Positions 11,264-21,458 are shown, counted from the first letter of the stretch. The stretch: DNA of 64,000 bases from Pseudomonadales bacterium (GCA_028223755.1 JAOIUY010000013.1:1-64000), one strand, 5' to 3'. The notes: generated from the letters alone by a model not told the origin. Translations and numbers: made by a program.

Positions 11264-12196
11264 CTAATTTTTTTCGTTAGACAGTGCGAGGCGTGGGTTT
11301 AGCCAGACCGCTAGTAAGTCGGATAGCATATTCAGTAGAACGATTAAGCAAGACAGTAATATTGTCGTACCTAAAATCATGGTGTAGTCGCGGTTAAATG
11401 CGGCTTGCACATAAAAGCGTCCTAAGCCGGGAATTTGAAAAATGGTTTCAACCACAAAAGAGCCCGCGAGCAGGCCGGCAATAGCAGGGCCAAGAAAGGC
11501 AACGACCGGCGAGAGTCCGCCGCGAAGCGCATGGCGAAATATAATGCTGGCGGTAGAAAGTCCTTTTGCTTTTGCTGTACGAATATAGTCTTGTGAGAGT
11601 ATTTCTAACATTCCGCCACGGGTTAGCCTAGCGATATAGGCGGCATAGGTTGAGCCCAAAGTTATAGCGGGCAGTATTTTATCGCCGGGTGAGTATCCCC
11701 AGCCGGATACAGGCAGCCATTGTAACCAGATACCAAAAACTAGAACTAATAGCGGGCCTAATAGAAAGGATGGCATGCAGATACCTGTCATAGCCAGCGA
11801 CATGGGAATATAGTCTTGGGCGCTATTCGGTTTTATTGCCGCTAGCATGCCCGCGAGAATGCCAATTACAAGTGCAATCATAATGGCATAAATAGCCAGC
11901 TCAAAAGTAATGGGTAAGCCGGCGTAAATAATTTCTGTTACGGTGCGGTTGGTGTAGCGAAACGATGGACCAAAATCACCCTGCACAAGATGACCAAGAT
12001 AATCAAAGTATTGTTCATACATAGGCGCATCAAGATTGTAGCGCTCGTTTAGTCGCTCAATAACTTCTGGGCTTAAAGTTTTTTCGGCATCAAAGGGGCC
12101 GCCAGGCGCTGCGCGGACTAAAAAGAAAGTCGCGGTAATAACAATAAAAATGACGGGTATGGACTGTAATAATCGACCAACAAAAAAACGCATCAT
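11264..12196 (-). CDS. oppB: Oligopeptide ABC transporter permease, OppB type
   Basis: 310 aa, six TM helices. Starts with the OppB-like MRFFVGRLLQSIPVIFIV helix, then RAAPGGPFD and the conserved YNLDAPMYEQYFDYL segment. The EAA loop is DYIRTAKAKGLSTASIIFRHALR. Ends with the usual SDLLAVWLNPR. It forms the heterodimeric channel with OppC. It lies 3 bp downstream of the binding-protein gene, so the four transporter genes are surely one transcript. Confidence 0.93.
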   Translation of the reverse strand: MMRFFVGRLLQSIPVIFIVITATFFLVRAAPGGPFDAEKTLSPEVIERLNERYNLDAPMYEQYFDYLGHLVQGDFGPSFRYTNRTVTEIIYAGLPITFELAIYAIMIALVIGILAGMLAAIKPNSAQDYIPMSLAMTGICMPSFLLGPLLVLVFGIWLQWLPVSGWGYSPGDKILPAITLGSTYAAYIARLTRGGMLEILSQDYIRTAKAKGLSTASIIFRHALRGGLSPVVAFLGPAIAGLLAGSFVVETIFQIPGLGRFYVQAAFNRDYTMILGTTILLSCLIVLLNMLSDLLAVWLNPRLALSNEKN

Positions 12197-12199
12197 GAT

Positions 12200-13819
12200 T
12201 TATTTTGGCTCTTGCAGGTAAACATATTTATACGGGTGTTGGTCAAGGATGTTGGGGTACCAACCTTGCAACTGCGGATGTTTAAGTAATACGCACGTGT
12301 AGGTGTAAACAGGAATAATCGGGCTCTCAGCCATTAATAATGCTTCGGCTTGTTGGAATGTGCGGTAGCGCTGTTGTTGATTACTCTGGCTAGCTGCGAG
12401 TGCAATAAGGCGATCGTATTCGGCATTAGACCATCCTGTCTGGTTGTTACCGCCATCAGTAATAAACATATCAAGAAAAGTATTAGGGTCGGGATAGTCG
12501 CCAATCCATGCGGCGCGCGCAATGCTGTAGTCCATTGATTGAATGCGACTTAAATAGACTTTCCAATCTTGGTTAGAAAGTCGGATATTAATATTAAGTG
12601 CTTCTTTCCACATTTGTTGTATGGCAACGGCAATGCGGCGATGGCCATCGCTAGTATTATAAGTCAGCTCAATTTCGGGAAAGCCTTCGCCATTAGGATA
12701 GCCTGCTTCGGTCAATAGTTGACGAGCAGCTTCGATATCAAAAGTAATAGGGCTAGTGGCTGCGTAATAGCCCTGCGTATTCGGAGGCGTAAATGTATAA
12801 GCGGGAAGTTGGCCACCCTTAGTGATAGAGCTAACAAGCATCTCTCGATCAATGGCCATAGATAATGCTCGGCGCACTTTAGGATCATCTAGCGGCTTAA
12901 TATTAACGTTGATGCGATAGTAATAGGTACCAAGATAGGGATCGATCGAGATTTTCTCGGGGTCTTTTTGTTGATATACAGCAATTTTATCAACCGGTAT
13001 TGAGCTGGTGGCATGCAGTGCGCCGGTTTTAAACATACGCTCTTCGGTTTGAACTTGGTCGATAGGATAAAAAACGATTTCATTGAGCTGCACGTTACTA
13101 CTATCCCAATAGCGCAGATTTTTGCTCACGCGGATAATGTAATTGAGTCGCCAGTCATCGAGAACAAAAGGACCGTTGCCAACAAAATTACCGGGTCTAG
13201 TCCATAGTGTGCCAGCTTCATCGATTGCGCCAAATTTTAAAATCGTTGGCGGATGAACGGCGTAGGTGCTGTAGTGGGAGAGTAGCGATAAAAAATAAGG
13301 CGTGGGATTCTCAAGATCGACTTGCAAGGTTTTTGCATTTAATGCCTTAACGCCGACTTGATTGAAATCCTTAATTTCACCGTGATTAAATTGCTTGGCG
13401 TTTTTAACGGTAAATAATTGATAGGCATATTCGCTGGCCATGGCGGGCGAGAGCATGCGTTTCCATGACCAGACAAAATCGTCGGCGGTGACGGGGTCGC
13501 CGTTTGACCACTGTGCATTATCGCGGATGCTAAAGGTATAACGCTTGCCATCATTATCAATTACCCAGCTGGCTGCTGTACCCGGTTCAGGTGCCAAGGT
13601 TTTGGGGTTAACCGTAACCAAGCCTTCAAACAAGGCGCTAATAATATTGTGCTCAGGCACGCCGGTTACTGAATGCGGGTCGAGGTCTTTTGGTTCTGTT
13701 CCGTTACCCAAATGAAGAATTTGATTGTTCGTGCCAGACTCGACATTGCTGGGGCCAAGGTCACAGCCGCTAAGAAATAAAGCAAGTAGAAACGATAGGC
13801 TGATTAGTTTATTCGGCAT
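12200..13819 (-). CDS. oppA: Oligopeptide-binding lipoprotein, OppA family (SBP family 5)
   Basis: 539 aa from ATG 13817-13819, preferred to an in-frame TTG four codons upstream because it is an ATG with a GAG-containing ribosome site before it. Lipobox LFLSGC at about residues 14-19, so it is tethered to the inner membrane facing the periplasm. Family 5 features: GTEPKDLDPH, FEGLV, YTFSIRDNAQWSNGDPVTADDFVWSWKR, and ALSMAIDREML. The start lies inside the 3' end of the M3 peptidase gene (11 bp overlap), so binding protein, permeases, ATPase and peptidase form one operon. Confidence 0.93.
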   Translation of the reverse strand: MPNKLISLSFLLALFLSGCDLGPSNVESGTNNQILHLGNGTEPKDLDPHSVTGVPEHNIISALFEGLVTVNPKTLAPEPGTAASWVIDNDGKRYTFSIRDNAQWSNGDPVTADDFVWSWKRMLSPAMASEYAYQLFTVKNAKQFNHGEIKDFNQVGVKALNAKTLQVDLENPTPYFLSLLSHYSTYAVHPPTILKFGAIDEAGTLWTRPGNFVGNGPFVLDDWRLNYIIRVSKNLRYWDSSNVQLNEIVFYPIDQVQTEERMFKTGALHATSSIPVDKIAVYQQKDPEKISIDPYLGTYYYRINVNIKPLDDPKVRRALSMAIDREMLVSSITKGGQLPAYTFTPPNTQGYYAATSPITFDIEAARQLLTEAGYPNGEGFPEIELTYNTSDGHRRIAVAIQQMWKEALNINIRLSNQDWKVYLSRIQSMDYSIARAAWIGDYPDPNTFLDMFITDGGNNQTGWSNAEYDRLIALAASQSNQQQRYRTFQQAEALLMAESPIIPVYTYTCVLLKHPQLQGWYPNILDQHPYKYVYLQEPK

Positions 13820-15845
13820 TAAGCTGCTCAATAAATGCGTCGTAGTTAAAAGGGCGGCCTAAGAAATCAGCCACTAAATCGGCGGCGTCGCGACTGCCGC
13901 CAGGTGCTAACACCTTATCACGATAGCGTGCAGCAATAGTAGGATCTAACAAACCTTCTCGTTCAAATTCAGAAAATAAATCAGCCGCAATCACTAACGA
14001 CCACATATAGGTGTAGTAGCGCGCGGAGTAACCATATAAGTGGCCGAAGTTGGCATAGAAGTGAGTGTCGTGAATATAGTCAAACGGCGAGTAAGCTTGC
14101 TGCAAACGAATAAGTGTTTCGTTTAAATCTAAAGTATCGGGTTCGCTCGAATAATAATTAAGTGATAGGGCGGCATAAAACATTTGGTTGCGAATATGTG
14201 TTCCTTTGCCGAAGCCACGAGCGCGTTGCATTTTATCGACCATAGCTTTAGGTATGGTTTCACCTTCGGCATTAACCGCAAAGGTTTTTAATGTCTCGTA
14301 ATCCCAGACCCACTCTTCGAGTAGTTGAGAGGGGGCTTCAACAAAATCCCGCTCGGTTGCTATACCTGACAAGCCGCTCCATGCTTGGTGGCCGCCAATC
14401 AGGCTATGCATCAAATGGCCGAATTCATGCAGGAAGGTTTCAACTTGGTTGTGTTCCATCAGGCCGCGATTGATGCGCTGTCCGCTGTCATTAAGCTGCT
14501 TGTCTTCGCCAGGGAAATTACAGATAAGTGCCGATACGGGCAGTTGTTTATTAAGCACGCCGGTTTTAATGCCAAAGTGTGCGGCGTGTTTATATTTACC
14601 CTCGCGTGGGTGCATATCAAGATAAAAGTACCCCAGTGTTTTACCACTGGTAGTTCGAAGTTCATGAGCGCTAACAGTGGTGTGCCAGACTTCTGTTTGC
14701 CAAGCAATAATTTCTACATCAAATAGTTGCCCGACTAATTTAAAGATGCCTTGTTTTACATCGTCATAGGCGAAGTACTCGCGGACGGCTTTGGCATCAT
14801 ATTGATACTGCTGTTTTTTGACTTGTTCTTGTAAGAACGATTTTTGCCAGCTACCAACATTGCTTGCACTAGCGTCGATGCTTTGCAGTTGCTCTAACAG
14901 TTGCGTGTAGTCGCGTTGCGAGCGCGGTTTGGCGAGTGTCGCTATACGGTCGATAAATGCTGCAGCATTATCTGGTGAGCCTATCATTGCTACTTCGGTA
15001 ACGTAGGCTGCGTAGTTTTTATAGCCGAGATGGTTGGCGAGTTGGTCGCGCTTGGTAATAATATTTTTTAATAAAATTTCATTTTTAGGGTAGCCGCGAT
15101 CAAGAAAGTGTTTGTATATGGCAAGGCGTTTACTGTCATTTTTCGCATAGCGTAAAAACGGGAAAATACTGGGGTAGTCGGTTGTGATAAGCCATTGACC
15201 ATCGGCATTTTTTGTAAGCCCTTCAATATAGTCTTGCGGTAGACCATTGAGTTGCTCGATATCATCGATAGTAATATGACGAACATCTTCGCGTATATTT
15301 TTTGAAAATTGCTGACCTAAGTCAGAAATTTCAATTTGTAGTTGGCGCAACGTATCTCGTGATTGTTGATCTTTATCGACGCCCGAGCGAATAAAGTCAT
15401 TAAGCAGTTTTTGATGATAGCGCTGAGTAATAGCATCACTATGACTGCTATTTATTTGTTTGAGTTGTTGGTAAATAGGCTGCGATAAACTTGCATCGGT
15501 TAACAGGCTTTTAATGGCTTGCTGGCATTCGCTGGCCTGCTTGCGGATATCGGCACTGGGATGGGTATTACTATAAAGTTGGGCGACGCTATAGCTGTTT
15601 TCGAGCTGGATATAAAAATCATCTAAAGCGGTTAAAAACGATAAGTCACTTGTGTCGGTTAAGCTATTTTCAAGTGCGCCAAGTTGCGCTTGAAGCATGA
15701 CAGTATTTGCGTTGCAACGATCGCTGAGTTCCTGAGCATTGCTGCTGGCAAATAAATTATCGGCGCTCGTTGTTTTATCGTTAACTAGCTGGTAGCTAGT
15801 GATAAAGAGTGAAATCAGTATAAGTACAAGATGCTGGCGCAACAT
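13809..15845 (-). CDS. M3 family zinc oligopeptidase (Dcp/PrlC/thimet type) with N-terminal export signal
   Basis: 678 aa. The zinc site H473-EFG-H477 sits in VETFLHEFGHLMHSLIGGH, followed by the usual downstream glutamate in FVEAPSQLLEEW. M3 enzymes cut short peptides. Residues 1-20 are hydrophobic (LVLILISLFITSY), which suggests a signal peptide or anchor, so this enzyme may act in the periplasm rather than the cytosol like PrlC. It opens the oligopeptide transporter operon and overlaps oppA. Trimming peptides before or during uptake is a reasonable inference. Confidence 0.92.
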   Translation of the reverse strand: MLRQHLVLILISLFITSYQLVNDKTTSADNLFASSNAQELSDRCNANTVMLQAQLGALENSLTDTSDLSFLTALDDFYIQLENSYSVAQLYSNTHPSADIRKQASECQQAIKSLLTDASLSQPIYQQLKQINSSHSDAITQRYHQKLLNDFIRSGVDKDQQSRDTLRQLQIEISDLGQQFSKNIREDVRHITIDDIEQLNGLPQDYIEGLTKNADGQWLITTDYPSIFPFLRYAKNDSKRLAIYKHFLDRGYPKNEILLKNIITKRDQLANHLGYKNYAAYVTEVAMIGSPDNAAAFIDRIATLAKPRSQRDYTQLLEQLQSIDASASNVGSWQKSFLQEQVKKQQYQYDAKAVREYFAYDDVKQGIFKLVGQLFDVEIIAWQTEVWHTTVSAHELRTTSGKTLGYFYLDMHPREGKYKHAAHFGIKTGVLNKQLPVSALICNFPGEDKQLNDSGQRINRGLMEHNQVETFLHEFGHLMHSLIGGHQAWSGLSGIATERDFVEAPSQLLEEWVWDYETLKTFAVNAEGETIPKAMVDKMQRARGFGKGTHIRNQMFYAALSLNYYSSEPDTLDLNETLIRLQQAYSPFDYIHDTHFYANFGHLYGYSARYYTYMWSLVIAADLFSEFEREGLLDPTIAARYRDKVLAPGGSRDAADLVADFLGRPFNYDAFIEQLNAE

Positions 15846-15875
15846 AAAAGTAGAGGCTCTTAAAGTGATAAACCG

Positions 15876-16673
15876 TTAAAAGGTATCTTTCCACTGTCGA
15901 ATAGCGCCAAATACTTCGTCAGTATTTAAGGATGATTGTTCGGTTCGTTGCATGGCGGCGCTGACCACATCGGCGTTATCGTAACGTAAGAATGGATTGG
16001 TTGCGAGTTCTTCACTGAGCAGCGAAGGGACGGAAGCCTGCTGTTTTTTACGCAGTGAATCAACTGTGGCGATACGTTGAATTAAATCGCTATTATTGGG
16101 TTCTACAGCGAGTGCAAAAGCGAGATTGGCCTGCGTGTATTCGTGCGCGCAGTGAACCAACGTCTTAGCCGGCAATTCTCTTAGTTTACCCAGTGAGTGT
16201 CGCATTTGTGCTGGAGTGCCTTCAAATAAGCGCCCGCAACCACCAGCAAATAGGGTGTCGCCACAAAATAGTAAAGGGTTGGGGGAAGCAATAAAGTAAG
16301 CGATATGATCCAGTGTATGTCCAGGCACGCTAATCACATCAATGCTGAGGCCTAGTAAATTTATTTGTTCCCCATCACTGACCGTTTGAGTGACTTGTGG
16401 AATATAGTCGCTGTCGGGGCCAATCACTTTAGCGTTATAGCGTGACTGAAGTTCGGTAACACCACCAATATGATCAGCGTGATGATGGGTGGTTAAGATA
16501 TAATCAAGCTGGAGTTGTTTGGCTTCGAGCTCGGCAATAATGACCTGTGCATCACCAGGATCAACGGCAATCGCTGATTGGCCATTATCGAGCAGCCATA
16601 AGTAATTATCGCTAAAAGCGGGAATGCGCGTAATAGTAAGCGGATGGGTCGCTTCGACCGTATTTTTTATCAT
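15876..16673 (-). CDS. gloB: Hydroxyacylglutathione hydrolase (glyoxalase II)
   Basis: 265 aa, typical GloB length. It hydrolyses S-D-lactoylglutathione to lactate and glutathione in methylglyoxal detoxification. The metallo-beta-lactamase motif THxHxDH is at 62-68 (H63, H65, D67, H68), followed by PGHTLDH and FCGDTLFAGGCGRLFEGT, a glyoxalase II hallmark. Divergent from the methyltransferase gene with 82 bp between them, the conserved gloB-yafS-rnhA-dnaQ neighbourhood. Confidence 0.95.
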   Translation of the reverse strand: MIKNTVEATHPLTITRIPAFSDNYLWLLDNGQSAIAVDPGDAQVIIAELEAKQLQLDYILTTHHHADHIGGVTELQSRYNAKVIGPDSDYIPQVTQTVSDGEQINLLGLSIDVISVPGHTLDHIAYFIASPNPLLFCGDTLFAGGCGRLFEGTPAQMRHSLGKLRELPAKTLVHCAHEYTQANLAFALAVEPNNSDLIQRIATVDSLRKKQQASVPSLLSEELATNPFLRYDNADVVSAAMQRTEQSSLNTDEVFGAIRQWKDTF

Positions 16674-16755
16674 TAGATATTTGGCGTATTATTATATTTT
16701 TGTTGAGTTTATTATATTTTGTCATGCTAGTTTACCTTAAATAGGCCTAAACCCT

Positions 16756-17526
16756 ATGCCAGATCGGCAAAAAAAAGCAAAACCCGCGTTGCCTATGTCG
16801 GTTGCTATGAGTGACTTTAAAGGGTTTTTGACGACGGATCTCGGTCAAGCGCTATTAACCAGCGAAACGGCGGTGGTAGATCGACATTTGCCAAGTCTCG
16901 CGGGATGTAATTTACTGCAGTTGAGTGTGCAAAAGGGTCAGCCTCTCTCGCAGGCCGCCTGCGTCGGGCAATATATTCAGCTGGGTTTTGCTCCCAATCT
17001 TGATGCCGAACAAGCTGATAGTTTGTGGGCGGATTATCAATCTTTTCCTATTGCTACAGACTGTATCGATATTGCCTTGTTACATCATGTGCTGGAGTTT
17101 TCTGCTGATCCTCATCAGTTATTGCGTGAGACTGACCGCACACTGACGGCGGGTGGGCATATGATGTTAGTCGGTTTTAATCCTATAAGTGCATGGCCGA
17201 TATATCAGCGCTATGCGCAATGGTCTAAGGGTTTGGCGATGGGGAATGCAGCTATTCGTCAGAGTCGATTAACCGATTGGTTGTCAGTGTTGAATTACGA
17301 CATTGTGCACCAGCAATCGTACTTTTATCGGCCACCTATTAATAATCAACCAATACTTGAGCGCTTAAAAGGAATGGAAGATATCGGTGAGCGCTGCCGC
17401 TTACCGTTTGGGCTGTTCTATGTGGTGATTGCCAAAAAACGTACTTATCCGGTTAATTTTATCGGTCAGCATTGGATGGGTAGAATCAAAACACCGCGAA
17501 CGTCTGGCTTACACCATCGACATTAG
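16756..17526 (+). CDS. SAM-dependent methyltransferase, YafS-like
   Basis: 256 aa class I methyltransferase fold. The nucleotide-binding strand is degenerate (LAGCNLLQLSVQKGQ), but the central ATDCIDIALLHHVLEFSADPHQLLRETDRTL and GGHMMLVGFNP segments are typical of the Methyltransf_11 group. Substrate unknown. Position between gloB and rnhA matches yafS of enterics, which supports orthology more than the sequence alone does. Confidence 0.82.
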   Translation: MPDRQKKAKPALPMSVAMSDFKGFLTTDLGQALLTSETAVVDRHLPSLAGCNLLQLSVQKGQPLSQAACVGQYIQLGFAPNLDAEQADSLWADYQSFPIATDCIDIALLHHVLEFSADPHQLLRETDRTLTAGGHMMLVGFNPISAWPIYQRYAQWSKGLAMGNAAIRQSRLTDWLSVLNYDIVHQQSYFYRPPINNQPILERLKGMEDIGERCRLPFGLFYVVIAKKRTYPVNFIGQHWMGRIKTPRTSGLHHRH

Positions 17527-17665
17527 TCGCCTTGTAAATGCTCTCTAGAAAAATTCATTCTTGAGCAATACTTTAATGCTTGATATTGGCCGTGCTAGCG
17601 ACCAAAATAGCCCAGTTGAATCGTTTGGAAATTATCTTCAAAAGATTAAAAATAGGAAAAGAACT

Positions 17666-18094
17666 GTGGCAATAGAGTTGTATACCGATGGCGCGTGTAA
17701 AGGCAATCCTGGCCCCGGCGGATGGGGAGTATTAATGCGTATTGATGGTGAAGACCATCGTCACTGCGGCGGCGAACGTGAGACCACTAACAACCGTATG
17801 GAGCTGCGCGCGGCTATCGAAGGCTTACGCTTACTGGATGCTAAGTCACAAGTTGTACTGGTGACCGACTCGCAGTATGTCCGTAAAGGGATAACTGAGT
17901 GGATTGCTAATTGGAAGCGTAACGGCTGGAGAACGGCAGCGAAAAAGCCGGTTAAAAATGCTGATCTGTGGCGCGAGCTTGATGATCAATCGCAGCGTCA
18001 TAGTATTGAATGGCAATGGGTTAAAGGTCACTCGGGTCATGCTGAAAATGAAATCGCTGATGAGCTCGCTAACCTAGGTATAGAGAAGATCTAA
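17666..18094 (+). CDS. rnhA: Ribonuclease HI
   Basis: 142 aa counted from GTG 17666, where the family's conserved start ([19 protein letters not shown]) begins and an AGGA-type ribosome site stands just upstream. The frame is open further upstream to a TTG at 17561, but that extra 35 residues resembles nothing. Removes RNA from RNA-DNA hybrids. Catalytic residues: D in YTDGA, E in [10 protein letters not shown] in VLVTDSQYV, and the final H/D in [15 protein letters not shown]. Followed by dnaQ after 62 bp, as in many gammaproteobacteria. Confidence 0.94.
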   Translation: MAIELYTDGACKGNPGPGGWGVLMRIDGEDHRHCGGERETTNNRMELRAAIEGLRLLDAKSQVVLVTDSQYVRKGITEWIANWKRNGWRTAAKKPVKNADLWRELDDQSQRHSIEWQWVKGHSGHAENEIADELANLGIEKI

Positions 18095-18156
18095 CCCGCA
18101 TCATAGTCAAATCTATAAGCAACCATAATTTAATTTTAAATAGAAGGTAGATATCA

Positions 18157-18888
18157 ATGGCAACACGACAGATTGTTCTCGATACCGAAACCACGGGTCT
18201 AGAGCCCTCACAGGGGCATAGGATTATTGAGATTGGTTGTGTTGAGTTGGTTAATCGTCGTTTAACCGGAAACCACTACCATCAGTATATTCAGCCTGAG
18301 CGTGAAATTGATCAAGGCGCGTTAGAAGTCCACGGTATTAGCAATGAATTTCTGTCGGATAAGCCTGTGTTTGCCCATGTGCTGGATGAGTTTTTAGCAT
18401 TTATTGACGGTGCTGAACTGATTATCCATAACGCGCCCTTTGATATTGGTTTTATCGATCACGAATTAAAACTGGCAGGCAGCAAGATTAAAAAGACCGG
18501 CAGTATTTGTGGGGTAATAGATAGCTTAGTGTTGGCGCGTAAAAAACATCCGGGCCAAAAGAATAATCTTGATGCGCTCTGTAAGCGTTATGCCGTCGAT
18601 AATGCTAAACGTGAATTACACGGCGCGTTACTCGATGCTGAAATTTTAGCAGACGTTTATTTAATGATGACGGGCGGTCAAACGTCTTTGTATTTAGATG
18701 GTGAAGTAGACGCAGGCTCGCAAGGTGAGCAAGCTCAAGTTGGTGTTACGCGTTTAGACTCGGGCCGGAAAAAGCTTCCAGTCATTGCTGCCAATGCTGA
18801 AGAGTTAGCTGCGCATGACGCACTGCTTGCCACTATTGATAAAAAGAGTGATGGTCAATGCCTTTGGTTAAAAGCACCTGAAGCTTAA
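18157..18888 (+). CDS. dnaQ: DNA polymerase III epsilon subunit (3'-5' proofreading exonuclease)
   Basis: 243 aa DEDDh exonuclease. ExoI LDTETTGLEP with D9 and E11, ExoII IIHNAPFDIGFID, ExoIII HGALLDAEILADVY with the general-base histidine. A linker and a C-terminal tail for polymerase alpha binding follow. RBS AGAAGG lies about 8 bases before the ATG. The stop codon begins a small 12-bp tandem repeat (separate entry). Confidence 0.96.
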   Translation: MATRQIVLDTETTGLEPSQGHRIIEIGCVELVNRRLTGNHYHQYIQPEREIDQGALEVHGISNEFLSDKPVFAHVLDEFLAFIDGAELIIHNAPFDIGFIDHELKLAGSKIKKTGSICGVIDSLVLARKKHPGQKNNLDALCKRYAVDNAKRELHGALLDAEILADVYLMMTGGQTSLYLDGEVDAGSQGEQAQVGVTRLDSGRKKLPVIAANAEELAAHDALLATIDKKSDGQCLWLKAPEA

Positions 18889-18922
18889 TAAGAAGTTTAA
18901 TAAGGAGTTTAGTAAGAAGTTT
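18887..18922 (+). repeat. 12-bp tandem repeat, three units plus a degenerate fourth
   Basis: Units AATAAGAAGTTT, AATAAGGAGTTT and AGTAAGAAGTTT lie head to tail, followed by AGTAAAAGG. The first unit contains the last two bases of the dnaQ stop codon, so each unit adds another TAA in the dnaQ frame. It looks like a slippage expansion in the dnaQ 3' end. No function is apparent. Confidence 0.8.
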
Positions 18923-18952
18923 AGTAAAAGGCTTTGGAGATTCAGTCACCGT

Positions 18953-19831
18953 TTAATAATGCTTTGCCACGCCTGCGGGTTGCGCTTTAAACCGCTTATA
19001 AGCCCATTGATACTGGGCGATTTCATCATTAATTGCCATTTCTACCATTCGGTTTAAAGCGGCAATAGACACATCTTGATCTGCACTATAAATATCCTCT
19101 AGCGCTTCACGATAAACCACCTTAAAGCCACCAGGAACGCGCAATGCGTAACCTAGCACGGCGCGACAACCGGTTTTTTGAATGAGGCTGTTAACGAGTG
19201 TCATGGTGTAAGCTGGAATACCGTAGAAGGGGGCGAAGATGCCAGAATTTTTTTGCGGTACCTGATCGGGCAAAATGGCTGTTACTTCTCCACGCCTAAG
19301 TGCTTTAAGTAATGCAGCGACACCTCGCTGGTTAGTGGGTACAAGATTGGCACCTGAGCGCTCGCGGCCGTTTCTAACGATATTTTCTAGTTCTGTAATT
19401 TTAGGCGGCTGGTAAAGGCTGGTTGTTGCTGCGTAAGCGGGTAGGTGGCGACCAAGTATTTCCCAGTTACCAATATGCGGAACAATAACAATGACGCCTT
19501 TTTTGTCGGCAATCGCGGAGGTTAAGCAGGCTTCGCCCTGTATCGCATGGGTTTTTTTTGTTACCCAGTTATTTTTATGTTGCCAGACAGCCGGCATTTC
19601 GAGTGCATTAATAATGGTGCTTGCAACACTGTCTTTGCTTATTTTATGAAGTTCAGCGTCGCTTAACTGAGGGTGTGTTAACGCAATATTAATACGGCTT
19701 AAGCGATAGATGTCACTCTTGCTCAAGGTAAGTAGGCAGGCGATAGTGCGGCCGAGGACGCGTGCAATTGATAATGGCAGCGCGCCAATGAGATTTACCA
19801 GTAATGTGACTAATATTTTTTTCACAATCAA
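18953..19831 (-). CDS. Lipid A biosynthesis acyltransferase family (LpxL/HtrB-like)
   Basis: 292 aa membrane-associated acyltransferase. An N-terminal hydrophobic helix (6-20) precedes the catalytic H-x4-E motif H119-IGNW-E124 in VPHIGNWEIL. Further family blocks: LLKALRRGEVTAILPDQVPQ and FAPFYGIPAYTM, and a C-terminal YQWAYKRFK. It transfers an acyl chain from ACP to a lipid A precursor or related lipid. Which chain is not decidable here. Start is a TTG (19829-19831). A GTG two codons in is an alternative. Last gene after nhaB on the same strand, 25 bp away. Confidence 0.88.
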   Translation of the reverse strand: MIVKKILVTLLVNLIGALPLSIARVLGRTIACLLTLSKSDIYRLSRINIALTHPQLSDAELHKISKDSVASTIINALEMPAVWQHKNNWVTKKTHAIQGEACLTSAIADKKGVIVIVPHIGNWEILGRHLPAYAATTSLYQPPKITELENIVRNGRERSGANLVPTNQRGVAALLKALRRGEVTAILPDQVPQKNSGIFAPFYGIPAYTMTLVNSLIQKTGCRAVLGYALRVPGGFKVVYREALEDIYSADQDVSIAALNRMVEMAINDEIAQYQWAYKRFKAQPAGVAKHY

Positions 19832-19856
19832 TATAGATGTTAGTTAAGTTATTATT

Positions 19857-21458
19857 TTAATGGTGTCCTGAGCTACCAGTATCGTTAGAAAGTTGATAGG
19901 TATGAGGGTCGCTAATAATGCCTTCGTCAATCATATAGTGCGTGGCGTCGGGAAGAATATAGTTAACACAGAGTAAACCAACAATGGTTAATACAATGGT
20001 ATAGGGCAAGGCTTTGTATGCCATTGTCATGTAGCCTAAACGAATTAATGGCGCCAAAGACGATGTCAGTAAGAATAAAAATGCAGCCTGACCGTTAGGT
20101 GTGGCAACGGATGGGATGTTTGTGCCGGTGTTAATAGCGACAGCTAGTAAGTCGTATTGAGCGCGGTCAATAACACCGTTGGTTAGGGCTTGTTTAAGCT
20201 CAGTGATATACACCGTGCCGACAAATACATTATCGCTAATGGAAGATAATAAGCCATTAGCTAAATAAAACATCGGTACTTGCACGTCTTTATCCATAGC
20301 TAAAACGTTATTGATAATGCCAGTAAACAGGCCTTGCTTATCAATCACGGCGACGATGGCAAAAAATACAACAAGAAGTGATGTGAAGGGCAGTGCTTCT
20401 TCAAAAGCCTTGCCCAGAGCATGTTCGTCTGTGATGCCGTTAAAAGCCGTGGCTAAAACAATAACGGTTAAGCCAATAACGCCCACTTCCGCTAGATGAA
20501 ACGCTAGGCCTATGATTAACCAAATGGCTACTAATGCTTGAACGACCAATGCGACTTTAGCTCGGTGATTACGATTTCTATCTTGCTCTTCGGCGTCATC
20601 AACCAATATTTGGCGAACAGATTCAGGTAATTGCCAGCCATAACCAAACCAGCCAGTTTTTTCTAATAAGGCGACGACACATAAGCCAGCAAATAATACT
20701 GGAATGCTTACCGGTGCCATTCGCAAGAAAAACTCGATAAATTGCCAATTCGATTGTGCGGCGATGACTAAGTTTTGAGGCTCGCCGACTTGGGTGCAGA
20801 CGCCACCTAGAGCGGTACCAATAGCAGCATGCATCATCAGGTCACGTAAAAAACCACGAAATTGATCGAGATCTTTACGGTGCAGATGATGAATATTGCT
20901 ATCGCTGTCACTGTTTTCATTATCTTCTTCGTAGCCTTCTATTGAGGCGACTTTTTGAAAGATGGCATAAAAGCCGACAGCCACACTAATGACAACGGCG
21001 ATAACGGTGAGGGCATCAAGAAAAGCCGATAAAAATGCAGCGACAAAGCTAAATAAGAGAGACAGCCATACTTTAGAGCGAACGTTGGTCAATATCTTTG
21101 TGAAGGTGAAAAGCAGCAGGTCCTTCATAAAATAAATGCCAGCTACCATAAATACTAAAAGTAGGATGACGGGTAAGTTAAGTTGTATCTCATGGTAGAC
21201 ATCTTGCGGGCTAGCCATGCCGAGGATGATGGCCTGCATAGCCAGCAAGCCGCCACTTTGAAGTGGGTAGCATTTAAGTGCCATGGCAAGCGTAAATATA
21301 AATTGTAAAATTAACACCCAGCCCATGATAAAGGGTCCGGTGATCTGCAGTAAGAATGGATTCGCGACAAGGAAAAAGATAATGGCGTTCTTATACCAGC
21401 AAGGAGCATCGCCTAGAAAGTTGCGATAGATGGCTTGGCCTGTTGATACGCTTTGCAT
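19857..21458 (-). CDS. nhaB: Na+/H+ antiporter NhaB
   Basis: 533 aa, about 12 membrane helices. The N-terminus ([24 protein letters not shown]) and the block [25 protein letters not shown] are diagnostic of NhaB. It expels sodium in exchange for protons at the inner membrane, in keeping with a salty habitat. A charged cytoplasmic loop with acidic and histidine residues lies around 176-195. Followed closely by the acyltransferase gene. Confidence 0.95.
   Translation of the reverse strand: MQSVSTGQAIYRNFLGDAPCWYKNAIIFFLVANPFLLQITGPFIMGWVLILQFIFTLAMALKCYPLQSGGLLAMQAIILGMASPQDVYHEIQLNLPVILLLVFMVAGIYFMKDLLLFTFTKILTNVRSKVWLSLLFSFVAAFLSAFLDALTVIAVVISVAVGFYAIFQKVASIEGYEEDNENSDSDSNIHHLHRKDLDQFRGFLRDLMMHAAIGTALGGVCTQVGEPQNLVIAAQSNWQFIEFFLRMAPVSIPVLFAGLCVVALLEKTGWFGYGWQLPESVRQILVDDAEEQDRNRNHRAKVALVVQALVAIWLIIGLAFHLAEVGVIGLTVIVLATAFNGITDEHALGKAFEEALPFTSLLVVFFAIVAVIDKQGLFTGIINNVLAMDKDVQVPMFYLANGLLSSISDNVFVGTVYITELKQALTNGVIDRAQYDLLAVAINTGTNIPSVATPNGQAAFLFLLTSSLAPLIRLGYMTMAYKALPYTIVLTIVGLLCVNYILPDATHYMIDEGIISDPHTYQLSNDTGSSGHH

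Noticed and set aside
14385-14726. 113-codon plus-strand frame inside the M3 peptidase gene
   Set aside because: Antisense shadow of a well-conserved coding region; no ribosome site or family features.
17561-17665. N-terminal extension of RNase HI
   Set aside because: The extra 35 residues have no family match, and GTG 17666 gives the normal start with its own ribosome site.
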